Shown: positions 24,929-32,909 of the stretch, in pieces
How the letters are laid out: the number at the start of each line of letters is the position of its first letter
How positions within the stretch are numbered: position 1 is the first letter of the stretch
Position numbers and translations under genes: made by a program
The notes under the pieces: generated by a model
What the model was told of the DNA's origin: nothing
Database searches by the model: none
What the model saw: the letters and a program-made list of their open reading frames with translations, nothing else
Origin: Phormidesmis sp963710175
GTDB taxonomy: Bacteria > Cyanobacteriota > Cyanobacteriia > Phormidesmidales > Phormidesmidaceae
Reading direction: 5' to 3'
Length of the DNA: 64,000 nt
Assembly: GCA_963710175.1 (NCBI GenBank)
Contig: CAVPZC010000002.1
Location: forward strand, 744,001-808,000

Positions 24929-25621
24929 ATGGCACACACCTACGAGTATCCCCGCCCCGCCGTCACCGTAGACTGTGTGGTGTTTGGGTTTGAAGCGAGT
25001 TCAGCACTTCAGGTACTGCTGATTAGGCGAAAGCTGCCGCCCTATGCAGGCGACTGGGCGCTGCCGGGTGGGTTTGTGCAAATGGAGGAGTCAATAGATG
25101 CGGCAGCGGTACGCGAGCTGAGAGAGGAAACGGGAGTTGAGAATATCTTTTTGGAGCAGCTGTACACCTTCGGAGCGGTGGGGAGAGACCCGCGCGATCG
25201 CACAATATCTGTCGCCTACTACGCGCTGATTAACCTGCCAGATCATGCCGTCCGCGCAGCGACAGATGCCAGCGATGCGCAGTGGTTCGAGCTAGCGGCG
25301 CTGCCAGCCCTCGGGTTCGATCATCATGAGATTTTAGTCTGCGCGGTGAGTCGTCTACGCAGCAAAATTCGCTACGAGCCCGTCGGCTTTGAACTGTTGC
25401 CCAAGGTATTTACGCTTTCGCAGCTGCAAAGGCTCTATGAGCAGATTTTGGAGCGCCCTTTGGACAAGCGCAATTTCCGCAAGAAGCTGTTGAAGATGGG
25501 GCTGTTGATTGACACCGGAGAAAAAGAGAGCGGGGTGGCTCATCGGGCAGCCCAGCTCTATCGATTTGACGCAGAGAAATATCTTGCCCTAAAGCAACAG
25601 GGCTTTAATTTTGAGCTGTAG
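24929..25621 (+). CDS. nrtR: NrtR-type Nudix transcriptional regulator
   Basis: A 230-residue protein with an N-terminal Nudix domain and a C-terminal winged helix (FTLSQLQRLYEQILERPLDKRNFRKKLLKMGLL, about 150-182), the NrtR layout. NrtR represses NAD synthesis and salvage genes and is released by ADP-ribose. Here the Nudix box is intact (G48 to V70, with REL.EE), so residual ADP-ribose hydrolase activity is possible, although many NrtRs have lost it. It is divergent from the ADP-ribosylglycohydrolase/nicotinamidase unit. Confidence 0.87.
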   Translation: MAHTYEYPRPAVTVDCVVFGFEASSALQVLLIRRKLPPYAGDWALPGGFVQMEESIDAAAVRELREETGVENIFLEQLYTFGAVGRDPRDRTISVAYYALINLPDHAVRAATDASDAQWFELAALPALGFDHHEILVCAVSRLRSKIRYEPVGFELLPKVFTLSQLQRLYEQILERPLDKRNFRKKLLKMGLLIDTGEKESGVAHRAAQLYRFDAEKYLALKQQGFNFEL

Positions 25622-25647
25622 AGATTAGGTTGTCTCGTGCCCAAGCC

Positions 25648-27054
25648 CTAAAGCTGCCACTGCACCAGGCGAACAACGTTACCCAACACCCGATGCTTGA
25701 GCCAGGAGCGTCTCTTCCACTGCCGTAGGCCAATCTGTTCGCACTGAGAAAACCCGCTTTCAAAAGCTTGTTCCACATGGTCAAACAGCGCTGCGCTATC
25801 GGTGACAATATCCAGCTCGTCGTTGTGCAAGAAACTTCGATAGTCAATATTGGCACTGCCCATATTCACCCACTCATCGTCGATGATGAGCATTTTGGCG
25901 TGGATCATGCTCGGCTGGTATTCAAAAATTTTGATGCCTGCTCTGAGTAGCGAGCCGTACACTTCATAAGAAGCGTAATAGACTGGCTTTTTGTCGGAGC
26001 GATCGCTTGTTGTCAAAATCCGTACGTCTACCCCTGCCCGCTGAGCTGCAATCAACAGCTCCCGAGTGCTCTGATTGGGCAAAAGATAAGGGCTCGACAG
26101 CCAAATCCGCCGCCGGGCGCAGGCAATCAACGTTTGCTTAGTTGTTTCAATGGGCGATTCACGATAGCTCGGCCTTGTACCAATGGTTACCAGCACAGCT
26201 GCACCCTCTTTATCATCAGGAAGAGTTAGCGTGGCGGCAGCAGGCGTTGTTGGCCTGTCATATTGATGGCCAGCAGCGCGCGCCGACGCCTGTACTTTGC
26301 GCTGAGCAACGCCTGGATAGATTTTCGCCATATCAATAGCGGTCGATTTGCCATCTTTATAGCGTTTATAGCCCTGCCAGTGAGTCTGGAAAATAGCAGA
26401 CAATACAGTCACTATCTCACCAGTGAAGGCCGCTTCAATATCAAACCAGGGCTGTGTATCGTCAGATTTCTCGGTGCCATCCCACATATCGGAAATGCCC
26501 GCGCCGCCTATCCAGACCTTTTCGCCATCGATGATCAGTAGCTTGCGATGGGTTCTGCCAGCGTAGTTAGCCGGGGCTCTAAAATCAAAGGGGTTGAAGA
26601 AGACAATCTGCGCTCCGGCTGAGTGCAGGCGTCGCCAGTAGCTCATTGGCAGCGTTCGAGTTCCCCAACTATCGACCAGTAGCTGCACTTCAACGCCCTC
26701 AGCCGCCCGCCTGGCGAGCGCCTCTGCAAAATCTTGGGTCCGCTTACCGGGAGTCATGATAAACGTTTCAAACTGAATGCTCTGCTGGGCACTATCAATG
26801 GCCGCTATGCGGGCCGTTTGAATACCGTCAGCCGTATTCCAGAAGCCAACTACCTGCCCTCTGGTAGAAAGAGACTGAGTCAGGGTTCTGATTGTCAGCA
26901 GAAAACGAGGGTCTTTAGGCGCGATCGCGTGCTCTACACGAAAAGAAGGTCGCCATCGAAACGCCCCCCGAATGTACAGACTCACTAACACAATGACGAC
27001 CAAAGCTAGTACAGCTACCAGCAACCACTGAAGAATGTCGATTAACAGTCCCAT
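25648..27054 (-). CDS. Phospholipase D/cardiolipin synthase-like protein
   Basis: A 468-residue membrane-anchored PLD-superfamily enzyme. One N-terminal hydrophobic helix (residues 8-30) precedes two HKD motifs: HRKLLIIDGEKVWIGGAG and HAKMLIIDDEWVNMGSAN. The likely reaction is phosphatidyl transfer to make cardiolipin, or phospholipid hydrolysis. Cardiolipin is scarce in cyanobacteria, so the true substrate is open. It is convergent with nrtR, separated by 26 bp. Confidence 0.85.
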   Translation of the reverse strand: MGLLIDILQWLLVAVLALVVIVLVSLYIRGAFRWRPSFRVEHAIAPKDPRFLLTIRTLTQSLSTRGQVVGFWNTADGIQTARIAAIDSAQQSIQFETFIMTPGKRTQDFAEALARRAAEGVEVQLLVDSWGTRTLPMSYWRRLHSAGAQIVFFNPFDFRAPANYAGRTHRKLLIIDGEKVWIGGAGISDMWDGTEKSDDTQPWFDIEAAFTGEIVTVLSAIFQTHWQGYKRYKDGKSTAIDMAKIYPGVAQRKVQASARAAGHQYDRPTTPAAATLTLPDDKEGAAVLVTIGTRPSYRESPIETTKQTLIACARRRIWLSSPYLLPNQSTRELLIAAQRAGVDVRILTTSDRSDKKPVYYASYEVYGSLLRAGIKIFEYQPSMIHAKMLIIDDEWVNMGSANIDYRSFLHNDELDIVTDSAALFDHVEQAFESGFSQCEQIGLRQWKRRSWLKHRVLGNVVRLVQWQL

Positions 27055-27299
27055 ACGACTTTTCCTGTATTCCTAGGCCTTTTGCCATATTTTTGCTAAA
27101 CAAGCGTTTGTGTAGAGTCTGCTGAACATACTCAACAGCTTGCGCTGCCTATCGCCCGCAGATATAAAAGTTTTTGCGATGCCCCAGGTCGTAAATCTAT
27201 GGCATATAGACGCCTCGATCAAAGCTTACCGTACGGTATCAGCACCAGGACGATCACCTGCTTAGTGGAGGGCGATCGCTCGCGCAAAATGTTTCAGCC

Positions 27300-27330
27300 A
27301 GACAGTCCTTAGGACTGTCTATAATATAAT
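27300..27330 (+). promoter_or_regulatory. Palindromic operator overlapping a -10 box
   Basis: A perfect 10-bp-arm palindrome (arm AGACAGTCCT, one central T; 27300-27320) whose right end merges with TATAAT (27320-27325, repeated at 27325-27330). It lies about 50 bp before the first paralogous gene. A further half-site pair (TGAGGACAGTC and TGAGGATAGTG) lies between it and the ATG. The overlap with the -10 box suggests repression, probably autoregulation. Confidence 0.7.
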
Positions 27331-27375
27331 ATAGTATAGATGTATTATTGCTGAGGACAGTCTTGAGGATAGTGC

Positions 27376-27744
27376 ATGAGCAGTGAAAAGGCTGACCGAA
27401 TTCGGGTTCCTCAACTTTTTATCCGATATGACTTAGGTAAGACGGCTGTTTACAAACGCATGGCAGCGCTAGGGATAGAGCCCAAAAAATTGGGCAACCG
27501 CGCTTACGTCACAGCCGAGCAACTAGCCCTACTCGACGAGCTGCACGAGCATATCAAAAGTGGTGGCATTACCGCCGAATTCGTAGCCGACGGGGGGTTC
27601 CATACCGCCCCGACCCAGCCCACCGAACCCGCCGCCCCATCTGTGCAGCTCTCTTCTGGTCTGGTTTTAAATCAGACAGATATATGGAAGTTGATTTGGG
27701 CAATTAGCGCCGAGATAGCCGCTAAATTTGGTAGAGATAGCTAA
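27376..27744 (+). CDS. Putative DNA-binding protein, short paralogue
   Basis: A 122-residue protein related to the next gene. Residues 7-55 (DRIRVPQLFIRYDLGKTAVYKRMAALGIEPKKLGNRAYVTAEQLALLDELH, shared at most positions with the neighbour) look like a MerR/excisionase-like winged helix: helix, turn, helix with VYKRMAxLGIE as recognition region. A Pro-rich linker and a short amphipathic helix (DIWKLIWAISAEIAAKF) follow. It lacks the C-terminal 65-residue domain of the paralogue, as if truncated after a tandem duplication. Flanked by GTCCTNAGGAC palindromes. Family unknown to me. Confidence 0.65.
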   Translation: MSSEKADRIRVPQLFIRYDLGKTAVYKRMAALGIEPKKLGNRAYVTAEQLALLDELHEHIKSGGITAEFVADGGFHTAPTQPTEPAAPSVQLSSGLVLNQTDIWKLIWAISAEIAAKFGRDS

Positions 27745-27794
27745 AAAATAGGGTCACAGCATAACTTTTGTCCTTATCAGCTCAAGACTCACCG

Positions 27795-27830
27795 GTCCTG
27801 AGGATAGTCTAAAGGATAATATATAAATTC
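27795..27830 (+). promoter_or_regulatory. Operator-like repeat and AT-rich promoter of second paralogue
   Basis: GTCCTGAGGATAGTCT (27795-27810) is a variant of the palindrome upstream of the first gene, followed at once by an AT-rich stretch GGATAATATATAAA holding a possible -10 element. It lies about 45 bp before the ATG at 27854. The same order (operator, then -10) is seen at 27300, supporting shared control of both genes. Confidence 0.55.
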
Positions 27831-27853
27831 CTGAAGACGGGTAGAGAAGGGGT

Positions 27854-28432
27854 ATGGCTAAAGGAAACGTTGATCGAATTCCGGTCAACCAGCTAATCGC
27901 TCGCTACAAACTGGCCAGAAGCGCAGTCTATAAACGCATGGCCGATCTTGGCATTGAGCGCGAGAAGATAGGCAACCGCGCTTATGTCAACGCCGAGCAA
28001 ATAGCTCTGCTCGACGAACTGCACGACTTTATTCAGGTGGGCGGTAACGTCGCCGAATTTATCGCTCGCAAAGGGCTCAGACCGGCTGGCAGTGCATCTG
28101 CCGACCTCAACGGACAATCGGCTGGGGAGTCCTCAGAACTTACCGCAGGATTGTCCTTATCACAGGCAGACATGCTGAAGCTAATCAGCGCATTTGCCAG
28201 CGAAATGGCCGCCAAAATCCAGCCTGCTGACCCGTTAGCCTATTACGAATCGCTGGAGAAAGCCGCCAGCCGAGGCTGGAAGCTCAGAACCTCCGAGATA
28301 GCCGACCTGCTCGATCTTGACCCAGACGAGATCAATCGCTACGGTCAAACCTTTTACGAAGCCGGGTTCGTGTTTAACCGAGCAGGCTATCGCTCCGGCG
28401 GTGAAGTAGCCTGGTTGGTCTCAAAGCGCTAA
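27854..28432 (+). CDS. Putative DNA-binding protein, long paralogue
   Basis: A 192-residue protein. The N-terminal helix-turn-helix-like domain (about residues 6-66) is clearly homologous to that of the preceding gene (VYKRMADLGIE, GNRAYVNAEQ, ALLDELH). After a Ser/Gly-rich linker and a shared helix (LSLSQADMLKLISAFASEMAAKI) there is an extra C-terminal domain (about 128-192: ASRGWKLRTSEIADLLDLDPDEINRYGQTFYEAGF...), possibly a second helix-turn-helix. I do not recognise the family. Palindromes before and after suggest autoregulation. Confidence 0.7.
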   Translation: MAKGNVDRIPVNQLIARYKLARSAVYKRMADLGIEREKIGNRAYVNAEQIALLDELHDFIQVGGNVAEFIARKGLRPAGSASADLNGQSAGESSELTAGLSLSQADMLKLISAFASEMAAKIQPADPLAYYESLEKAASRGWKLRTSEIADLLDLDPDEINRYGQTFYEAGFVFNRAGYRSGGEVAWLVSKR

Positions 28433-28441
28433 TATAAAAAA

Positions 28442-28465
28442 AGAGCTGACATTTCTGCCAGCTCT
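28442..28465. terminator. Hairpin terminator, strongest on the minus strand
   Basis: AGAGCTG-N10-CAGCTCT, nine bases after the stop of the long paralogue. On the plus strand it is followed only by a scattered T-run. On the minus strand it is followed by seven U, so it would terminate best a transcript arriving from the right. Confidence 0.7.
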
Positions 28466-28723
28466 GAAAGTGTGTTTTATGTTTGTGTAGCCGTTCGATA
28501 TCGATTGATATCTATCAGTGGGTGTCGGTGGTTTTGGTCATGGTGGTGTCTTTGGTGATGTTGGCAGTGATGCTGATGTTGGCACTGGCACCACTTTGCC
28601 GTTTAAAGCGACAGTGGCGGACTTTTAGTCATTCTGGCAGATGTACGCCAGCAGGGGCTTTACCTACCAGTGGAAGCCGTTCCCCCTAAACCCTCAAGCC
28701 TTTTTCTTGATAAACTATAGCAT

Positions 28724-28782
28724 GTCCTCAGGACAGTCCGCCATGTATTTCGCACAAAAGTCCTAAGGACTGTCCTGAGGAC
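28724..28782. promoter_or_regulatory. Cluster of three GTCCTNAGGAC palindromes
   Basis: GTCCT-C-AGGAC at 28724-28734 followed by AGTC, AGTCCT-A-AGGACT at 28759-28771, and GTCCT-G-AGGAC at 28772-28782, the last two back to back. They match the operator at 27300. Read on the minus strand, the first palindrome is followed two bases later by TATAGT (28715-28720 region), a possible -10 box with the same spacing as at 27300. The cluster lies about 95 bp upstream of tRNA-Pro. Confidence 0.7.
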
Positions 28783-28874
28783 GCTCAGGCGCTTGTTCTC
28801 ATCAGTCTTCAGTCAGCTCACTGCTCTTAACAGGCTTAGGGTTTATGCTATTCTTGTTAGGCAAATAAGCGCTT

Positions 28875-28948
28875 CGGGGCGTAGCGCAGCTTGGTAGCGC
28901 ACTACTTTGGGGTAGTAGGGGTCGCAGGTTCAAATCCTGTCGCTCCGA
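28875..28948 (+). tRNA. trnP-GGG: tRNA-Pro (GGG anticodon)
   Basis: 74 nt that fold as a full cloverleaf: acceptor CGGGGCG/CGCTCCG (one G-U), D-stem GCGC/GCGC, anticodon stem CTACT/AGTAG with loop TTGGGGT giving anticodon GGG, variable loop GGGTC, T-arm GCAGG-TTCAAAT-CCTGT and discriminator A. The CCA end is not encoded. It decodes CCC. It borders the paralogous-regulator locus; tRNA 3' ends are common integration sites. Confidence 0.95.
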
Positions 28949-29126
28949 TTCGTAAAACATTTGCTAAGTGGCTTTCGGGCGCTTCCATCAGGGAGCGCCC
29001 GTTGTCATGAAAGGGGCAATAGGGTCTAGCTAAGGACTCACCCGACATCCGAAGAGGGATGGCCAGGAATAGTTAGCGCTGGTTGAATCCAATTAAGATA
29101 GAAACGTTGCTAACCCACTGGGTGCT

Positions 29127-29885
29127 ATGGCTTCTCCCTTTCCAGGCATGAATCCTTATTTAGAGCAGTCTGCCTTTTGGTCACCTTTTCACAACCGATT
29201 GATGGTTGGGCTGGCGAATCGGATTGCACCAGTTTTGCGTCCTCAGTACTACGTCGAGATTGAGACTCGCTCATATATGGACACGCCCGAGGGTGAGCTA
29301 CTGATTGGCATCCCAGACGCAGTCATTCTAGGAGAGCGCCAAGCTGGTGCTGCGTCGGACAAGGTTCTAACCTCAAAGGATTCTAGTGTTGCTGTAAGAA
29401 CGATGCCGCAGACTGTTACCTTACCGGTGCCGATAGAAGTCAGAGAGCGCTATTTAGAAGTGCGCGAAGTGGATAGCAATCAGGTGGTCACCGCGATTGA
29501 ACTGCTTTCTCCGGCCAACAAGAAGACGGGTAAGGGCAGAAATGTTTATGAGAATAAAAGGGCGTCTATTTTGAGTAGCGCGTCTCACTTCGTTGAGATT
29601 GATTTGTTGAGAAGCCAATCGCCGTTCACTATCATTGGCGCGAGCAGCTCAGGTGACTACTCCGTGTTGGTGAGTCGGGCCAGTCATCGGCCTCAAGCGG
29701 AACTGTATTCATTTGCCCTGCGCGATCGCCTGCCAGAATTTCTGCTGCCGTTGAAGGGATCTGGTGAAGCGATCGCCGTTGACCTGCAAAGTATTTTTCA
29801 AGAAGTGTGCGAGCAAGCCAGCTACGACTTGCGAATAGACTACACCCAGCCAGTGCCAGCACCTGCGCTATCAGATGAGACCTAG
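29127..29885 (+). CDS. DUF4058 family protein
   Basis: A 252-residue soluble protein with the DUF4058 signature from the start (MASPFPGMNPYLEQSAFWSPFHNRLMVGLAN) and the central IELLSPANKKTGKGRNVYENKRASILSS block, which resembles a PD-(D/E)XK-like core (E...K). The family is abundant in cyanobacteria and has no known function. Length is normal. It is monocistronic, following tRNA-Pro by 178 bp. Confidence 0.85.
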   Translation: MASPFPGMNPYLEQSAFWSPFHNRLMVGLANRIAPVLRPQYYVEIETRSYMDTPEGELLIGIPDAVILGERQAGAASDKVLTSKDSSVAVRTMPQTVTLPVPIEVRERYLEVREVDSNQVVTAIELLSPANKKTGKGRNVYENKRASILSSASHFVEIDLLRSQSPFTIIGASSSGDYSVLVSRASHRPQAELYSFALRDRLPEFLLPLKGSGEAIAVDLQSIFQEVCEQASYDLRIDYTQPVPAPALSDET

Positions 29886-30019
29886 ACTTGGGTTGAGAGC
29901 TTAATCAAATCTCATAGAAACTAATACCCACACAGATACTCGAAAGAGGACATCGCAAATTTAGACAGGGTCTCCTGTGGCACAATGGTTAAGCCCTTCA
30001 TCACATATTTTTCAAGCCT

Positions 30020-31102
30020 GTGAGTATTGCTAAGCCGCCCGCCCGCCGCGCCGTATTTCCCTTCACTGCGGTGATCGGCCAAGAAGATATGAAGCTAGCG
30101 CTGATCCTTAACGTGATTGACCCGAAGATCGGTGGGGTGATGATTATGGGCGATCGCGGCACTGGCAAATCCACCACCATTCGCGCCCTAGCGGACCTGC
30201 TGCCCGAGATAGAAGTCGTCGCCGACGACCCGTTCAACCGCGCCCCAGGCAATCCTGACGTTCAGACAGAGCGTGAAGGCCAAGAGATTGCCACTGCCTC
30301 TAAAAAAGTGCCCATGGTCGATCTACCCCTGGGCGCAACCGAAGACCGCGTATGTGGCACCATCGATATTGAGAAAGCGCTCGCTGAAGGCGTTAAAGCC
30401 TTTGAACCTGGGTTACTCGCAAAAGCCAATCGTGGCCTGCTCTATGTCGATGAAGTTAACCTGCTCGATGACCACCTGGTCGATGTCCTGCTCGACTCTG
30501 CCGCTTCCGGCTGGAATACGGTTGAACGGGAGGGCATTTCCATTCGTCACCCAGCTCAGTTTGTGCTGATCGGCTCCGGCAACCCTGAAGAAGGCGAGCT
30601 GCGCCCTCAGCTGCTAGATCGATTTGGCATGCACGCCGAAATTCGCACCGTACGCGACCCGGCGCTACGGGTGCAAATTGTCGAGCAGCGAACTGAATTT
30701 GACCGCGACCCTGAGGCTTTCTCAACCAAGTGTCAGACCGATCAGGAAGCGCTTCAGCAAAAGATTATTGAGGCTCAAAACCGGCTAAGAGAGGTCGAAT
30801 TAGAGCATGACTATCGGCTGAAAATTTCTGAAGTGTGCTCAGAGCTGGATGTAGACGGTCTGCGCGGTGATATTGTCACCAACCGAGCGGCTAAAGCGCT
30901 GGCCGCTTATGAAGGCCGCACCGAAGTGACTCTCGAAGATGTGCAGCGCGTGATTGCCCTGTGCCTGCGCCACCGTCTCCGCAAAGATCCCTTGGAGTCA
31001 ATTGATTCGGGCTACAAGGTAGAAAAAACCTTCAGCAAAACCTTTGGCGTTGCAGAGCCGGATATGACTGCCAACGGTCGTCAGCCCGCTGGGGTCAGAT
31101 AG
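30020..31102 (+). CDS. chlI: Magnesium chelatase ATPase subunit I
   Basis: AAA+ motor subunit of Mg-protoporphyrin IX chelatase, the first step of the chlorophyll branch. Residues 44-52 form the P-loop (GDRGTGKST), 139-149 the Walker B segment (GLLYVDEVNLL), and GSGNPEEGELRPQLLDRFG holds sensor 1 and the arginine finger region. 360 residues is normal. The start GTG at 30020 gives the expected short N-terminus before FPFTAVIGQEDMK. No clear ribosome site is seen. It is 29 bp upstream of ruvC, so probably co-transcribed. Confidence 0.97.
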   Translation: MSIAKPPARRAVFPFTAVIGQEDMKLALILNVIDPKIGGVMIMGDRGTGKSTTIRALADLLPEIEVVADDPFNRAPGNPDVQTEREGQEIATASKKVPMVDLPLGATEDRVCGTIDIEKALAEGVKAFEPGLLAKANRGLLYVDEVNLLDDHLVDVLLDSAASGWNTVEREGISIRHPAQFVLIGSGNPEEGELRPQLLDRFGMHAEIRTVRDPALRVQIVEQRTEFDRDPEAFSTKCQTDQEALQQKIIEAQNRLREVELEHDYRLKISEVCSELDVDGLRGDIVTNRAAKALAAYEGRTEVTLEDVQRVIALCLRHRLRKDPLESIDSGYKVEKTFSKTFGVAEPDMTANGRQPAGVR

Positions 31103-31131
31103 CTCGCAGGCATAGTTTCGGATAGGGCAGC

Positions 31132-31626
31132 ATGGGTGAACGTATTCTGGGGCTCGATCCAGGACTGGCGATTTTAGGGTTTGGCGTGATTGAATACGAC
31201 CCGGCGAAAAAGCGCGACCTCTCGCCCGATATTCGCGTGATTGACTATGGCGTGGTGCAAACGCCGGCGCGGACAGATACAGGCAAACGGCTGTGTACCA
31301 TCTACGACGACCTGCACAGCGTGATCGATGAGTATCAGCCGGATCTAGTTTCGATTGAAAAGCTGTTTTTTTACCGAATGGGGAATACCATTTTGGTAGC
31401 GCAGGCTCGGGGCGTGGTGATGCTGGTGCTGGCGCAGCGCAACTTGCCCTTTGTCGAATTTACGCCTGCGCAGATCAAGCAGTCGATTACTGGGCATGGC
31501 AATGCCGATAAAGTAGAAGTGCAAGATGCCATTGCCCGCGAGCTGAAGCTAGAGAGCATTCCCAAGCCGGATGACGCTGCCGACGGCTTAGCGGTGGCAT
31601 TGACTGCCTGGTTTCGGATGGAATAG
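31132..31626 (+). CDS. ruvC: Holliday junction resolvase RuvC
   Basis: A 164-residue endonuclease that cuts Holliday junctions with RuvAB. The catalytic acids are visible: D9 (LGLDPG), Glu in SIEKLFFY, and the C-terminal DDAADGLAVAL pair. Length is normal. It follows chlI closely on the same strand, and the hypothetical gene at 31654 follows by 27 bp, suggesting a three-gene run. Confidence 0.95.
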   Translation: MGERILGLDPGLAILGFGVIEYDPAKKRDLSPDIRVIDYGVVQTPARTDTGKRLCTIYDDLHSVIDEYQPDLVSIEKLFFYRMGNTILVAQARGVVMLVLAQRNLPFVEFTPAQIKQSITGHGNADKVEVQDAIARELKLESIPKPDDAADGLAVALTAWFRME

Positions 31627-31653
31627 TTCGAGGAGAAGGGAGGTTTAAACGCG

Positions 31654-32160
31654 ATGCCAAAATTTGCTACGCCCCTGGCAAAAGCTCAGATAGACCAGCT
31701 CATGCAGCCCGCGCTGATTCGGGTAATTGACAATATTCGTAAGCAGCTCGATGAGACGGCCTGGCAGGGAAGTTACGAAGAGAAGCTAATCTGGCCAGCT
31801 GGCACGACCGATGCGCAAAAGGCAGATTACGCAGCGCTGCAAAAACAGCTTCACGGTGTACCCACTGAAACGCACGACCGGATAGAAGATTTGATGTCTC
31901 AGCTGCCTCAGCCTGCGCCGTTCTACACGCTGAGATTGACAAAAGCTGATAGCGCTGAGCAAACGGTGGATATCTGGGCGCTTTGCTATCAGGTCTGTGC
32001 GGTGGACTACAGCCCAAATTACAGCTCAAACGCTGAGGAAGATAGGCCCCTTGAAGCAGATGCTCGTTTGCTAGATGAGCAGGGCGAGGTGGACTGGCGG
32101 CAGCTAGACGATAAGACCAAGGCATTGATAGCGGGAATTTTTCAGGCGCTGCCTGCGTGA
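31654..32160 (+). CDS. Conserved-looking cyanobacterial hypothetical protein
   Basis: A 168-residue soluble protein that I cannot assign. It is rich in Gln/Asp/Leu, with segments LMQPALIRVIDNIRKQLDETAWQGSYEE near the N-terminus and FYTLRLTKADSAEQTVDIWALCYQVCAVDY in the middle. A GGAGG ribosome site is present about 20 bp upstream. It probably shares a transcript with ruvC. No membrane segment or signal peptide. Confidence 0.65.
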   Translation: MPKFATPLAKAQIDQLMQPALIRVIDNIRKQLDETAWQGSYEEKLIWPAGTTDAQKADYAALQKQLHGVPTETHDRIEDLMSQLPQPAPFYTLRLTKADSAEQTVDIWALCYQVCAVDYSPNYSSNAEEDRPLEADARLLDEQGEVDWRQLDDKTKALIAGIFQALPA

Positions 32161-32258
32161 GGGCTATCGATTGAGGTGGATGGCGCTATCGAATAAATAG
32201 ATGGGCGCGGGTCTGTAGATATGGTTGTCTGGAGAGGTAACTGACGATAGGAAGCGCC

Positions 32259-32879
32259 ATGCAGCTGATTGGAATGCTTGATTCGCCCTATGTGCGGCGG
32301 GTGGCGATCGCCCTTCATCACCTCCATCTCCCTTTCGACCATACGTTTCTATCTGTCTTTCGCAACGTTGACGAATTCAGCCAAATCAATCCGCTGATCA
32401 AAGCCCCGACGCTAATCTGCGACGATGGCGAAGTGCTAATGGATTCGACGCTGATTTTGGCTTATATCGAGAAGCTGGCGGGTCAAATGCTGATGCCAGA
32501 AACGATGGCTGACTATCGGCGATCGCTGCGATTAATTGGCTTAGGTCTCAACGCCTGTGACAAGACTGTGCAGATTGAGTATGAGCGCAAACGGCCTGCC
32601 GATAAGCAGTCTCAGCCGTGGCAAAGCCGCATTCAGTCTCAGGTGATCGCCGCCTACGACTTGCTTGAACCCTATGCGTCGTCGGGTTGGCTGGTGGGTG
32701 ATCGCCTCACGCAAGCTGACATCACCGTCTGTGTCGCCTGGCAGTTTACGCAGCATATGACTGCCGATGTGGTGAAGCGCGATCGCTATCCGACACTATC
32801 AGCGCTATCGGAACGAGCTGAAGCCCTGCCCGAATTTCAGGCCACTCCGCTTGAACCTGGCTGGCAGCCAAAATTTTAA
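32259..32879 (+). CDS. Glutathione S-transferase family protein
   Basis: A 206-residue GST. The N-terminal thioredoxin-like domain runs from MQLIGMLDSPYVRRVAIALHHL to the glutathione-binding ICDDGEVLMDSTLILAYIE (about 55-73, with the cis-Pro in KAPTLI). The C-terminal helical domain includes GWLVGDRLTQADITVCVAWQF, the usual N-capping segment. It uses glutathione for conjugation or reduction. The substrate is unknown. It stands 30 bp before the cupin gene. Confidence 0.88.
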   Translation: MQLIGMLDSPYVRRVAIALHHLHLPFDHTFLSVFRNVDEFSQINPLIKAPTLICDDGEVLMDSTLILAYIEKLAGQMLMPETMADYRRSLRLIGLGLNACDKTVQIEYERKRPADKQSQPWQSRIQSQVIAAYDLLEPYASSGWLVGDRLTQADITVCVAWQFTQHMTADVVKRDRYPTLSALSERAEALPEFQATPLEPGWQPKF

Positions 32880-32909
32880 CTAGAAATTCTTCAAAAGTGA
32901 GGACGCGGT

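Noticed and set aside
28483..28689. 68-residue frame with a very hydrophobic centre
   Set aside because: TTG start without ribosome site and an unlikely C-terminal half. Mentioned in the finding on the minus-strand transcript only as a possible short peptide.
29971..30019. tRNA-like string (CTGTGGCACAATGGTTAAGC) before chlI
   Set aside because: A D-arm-like piece is visible but no anticodon arm, T-arm or matching acceptor strand follows.
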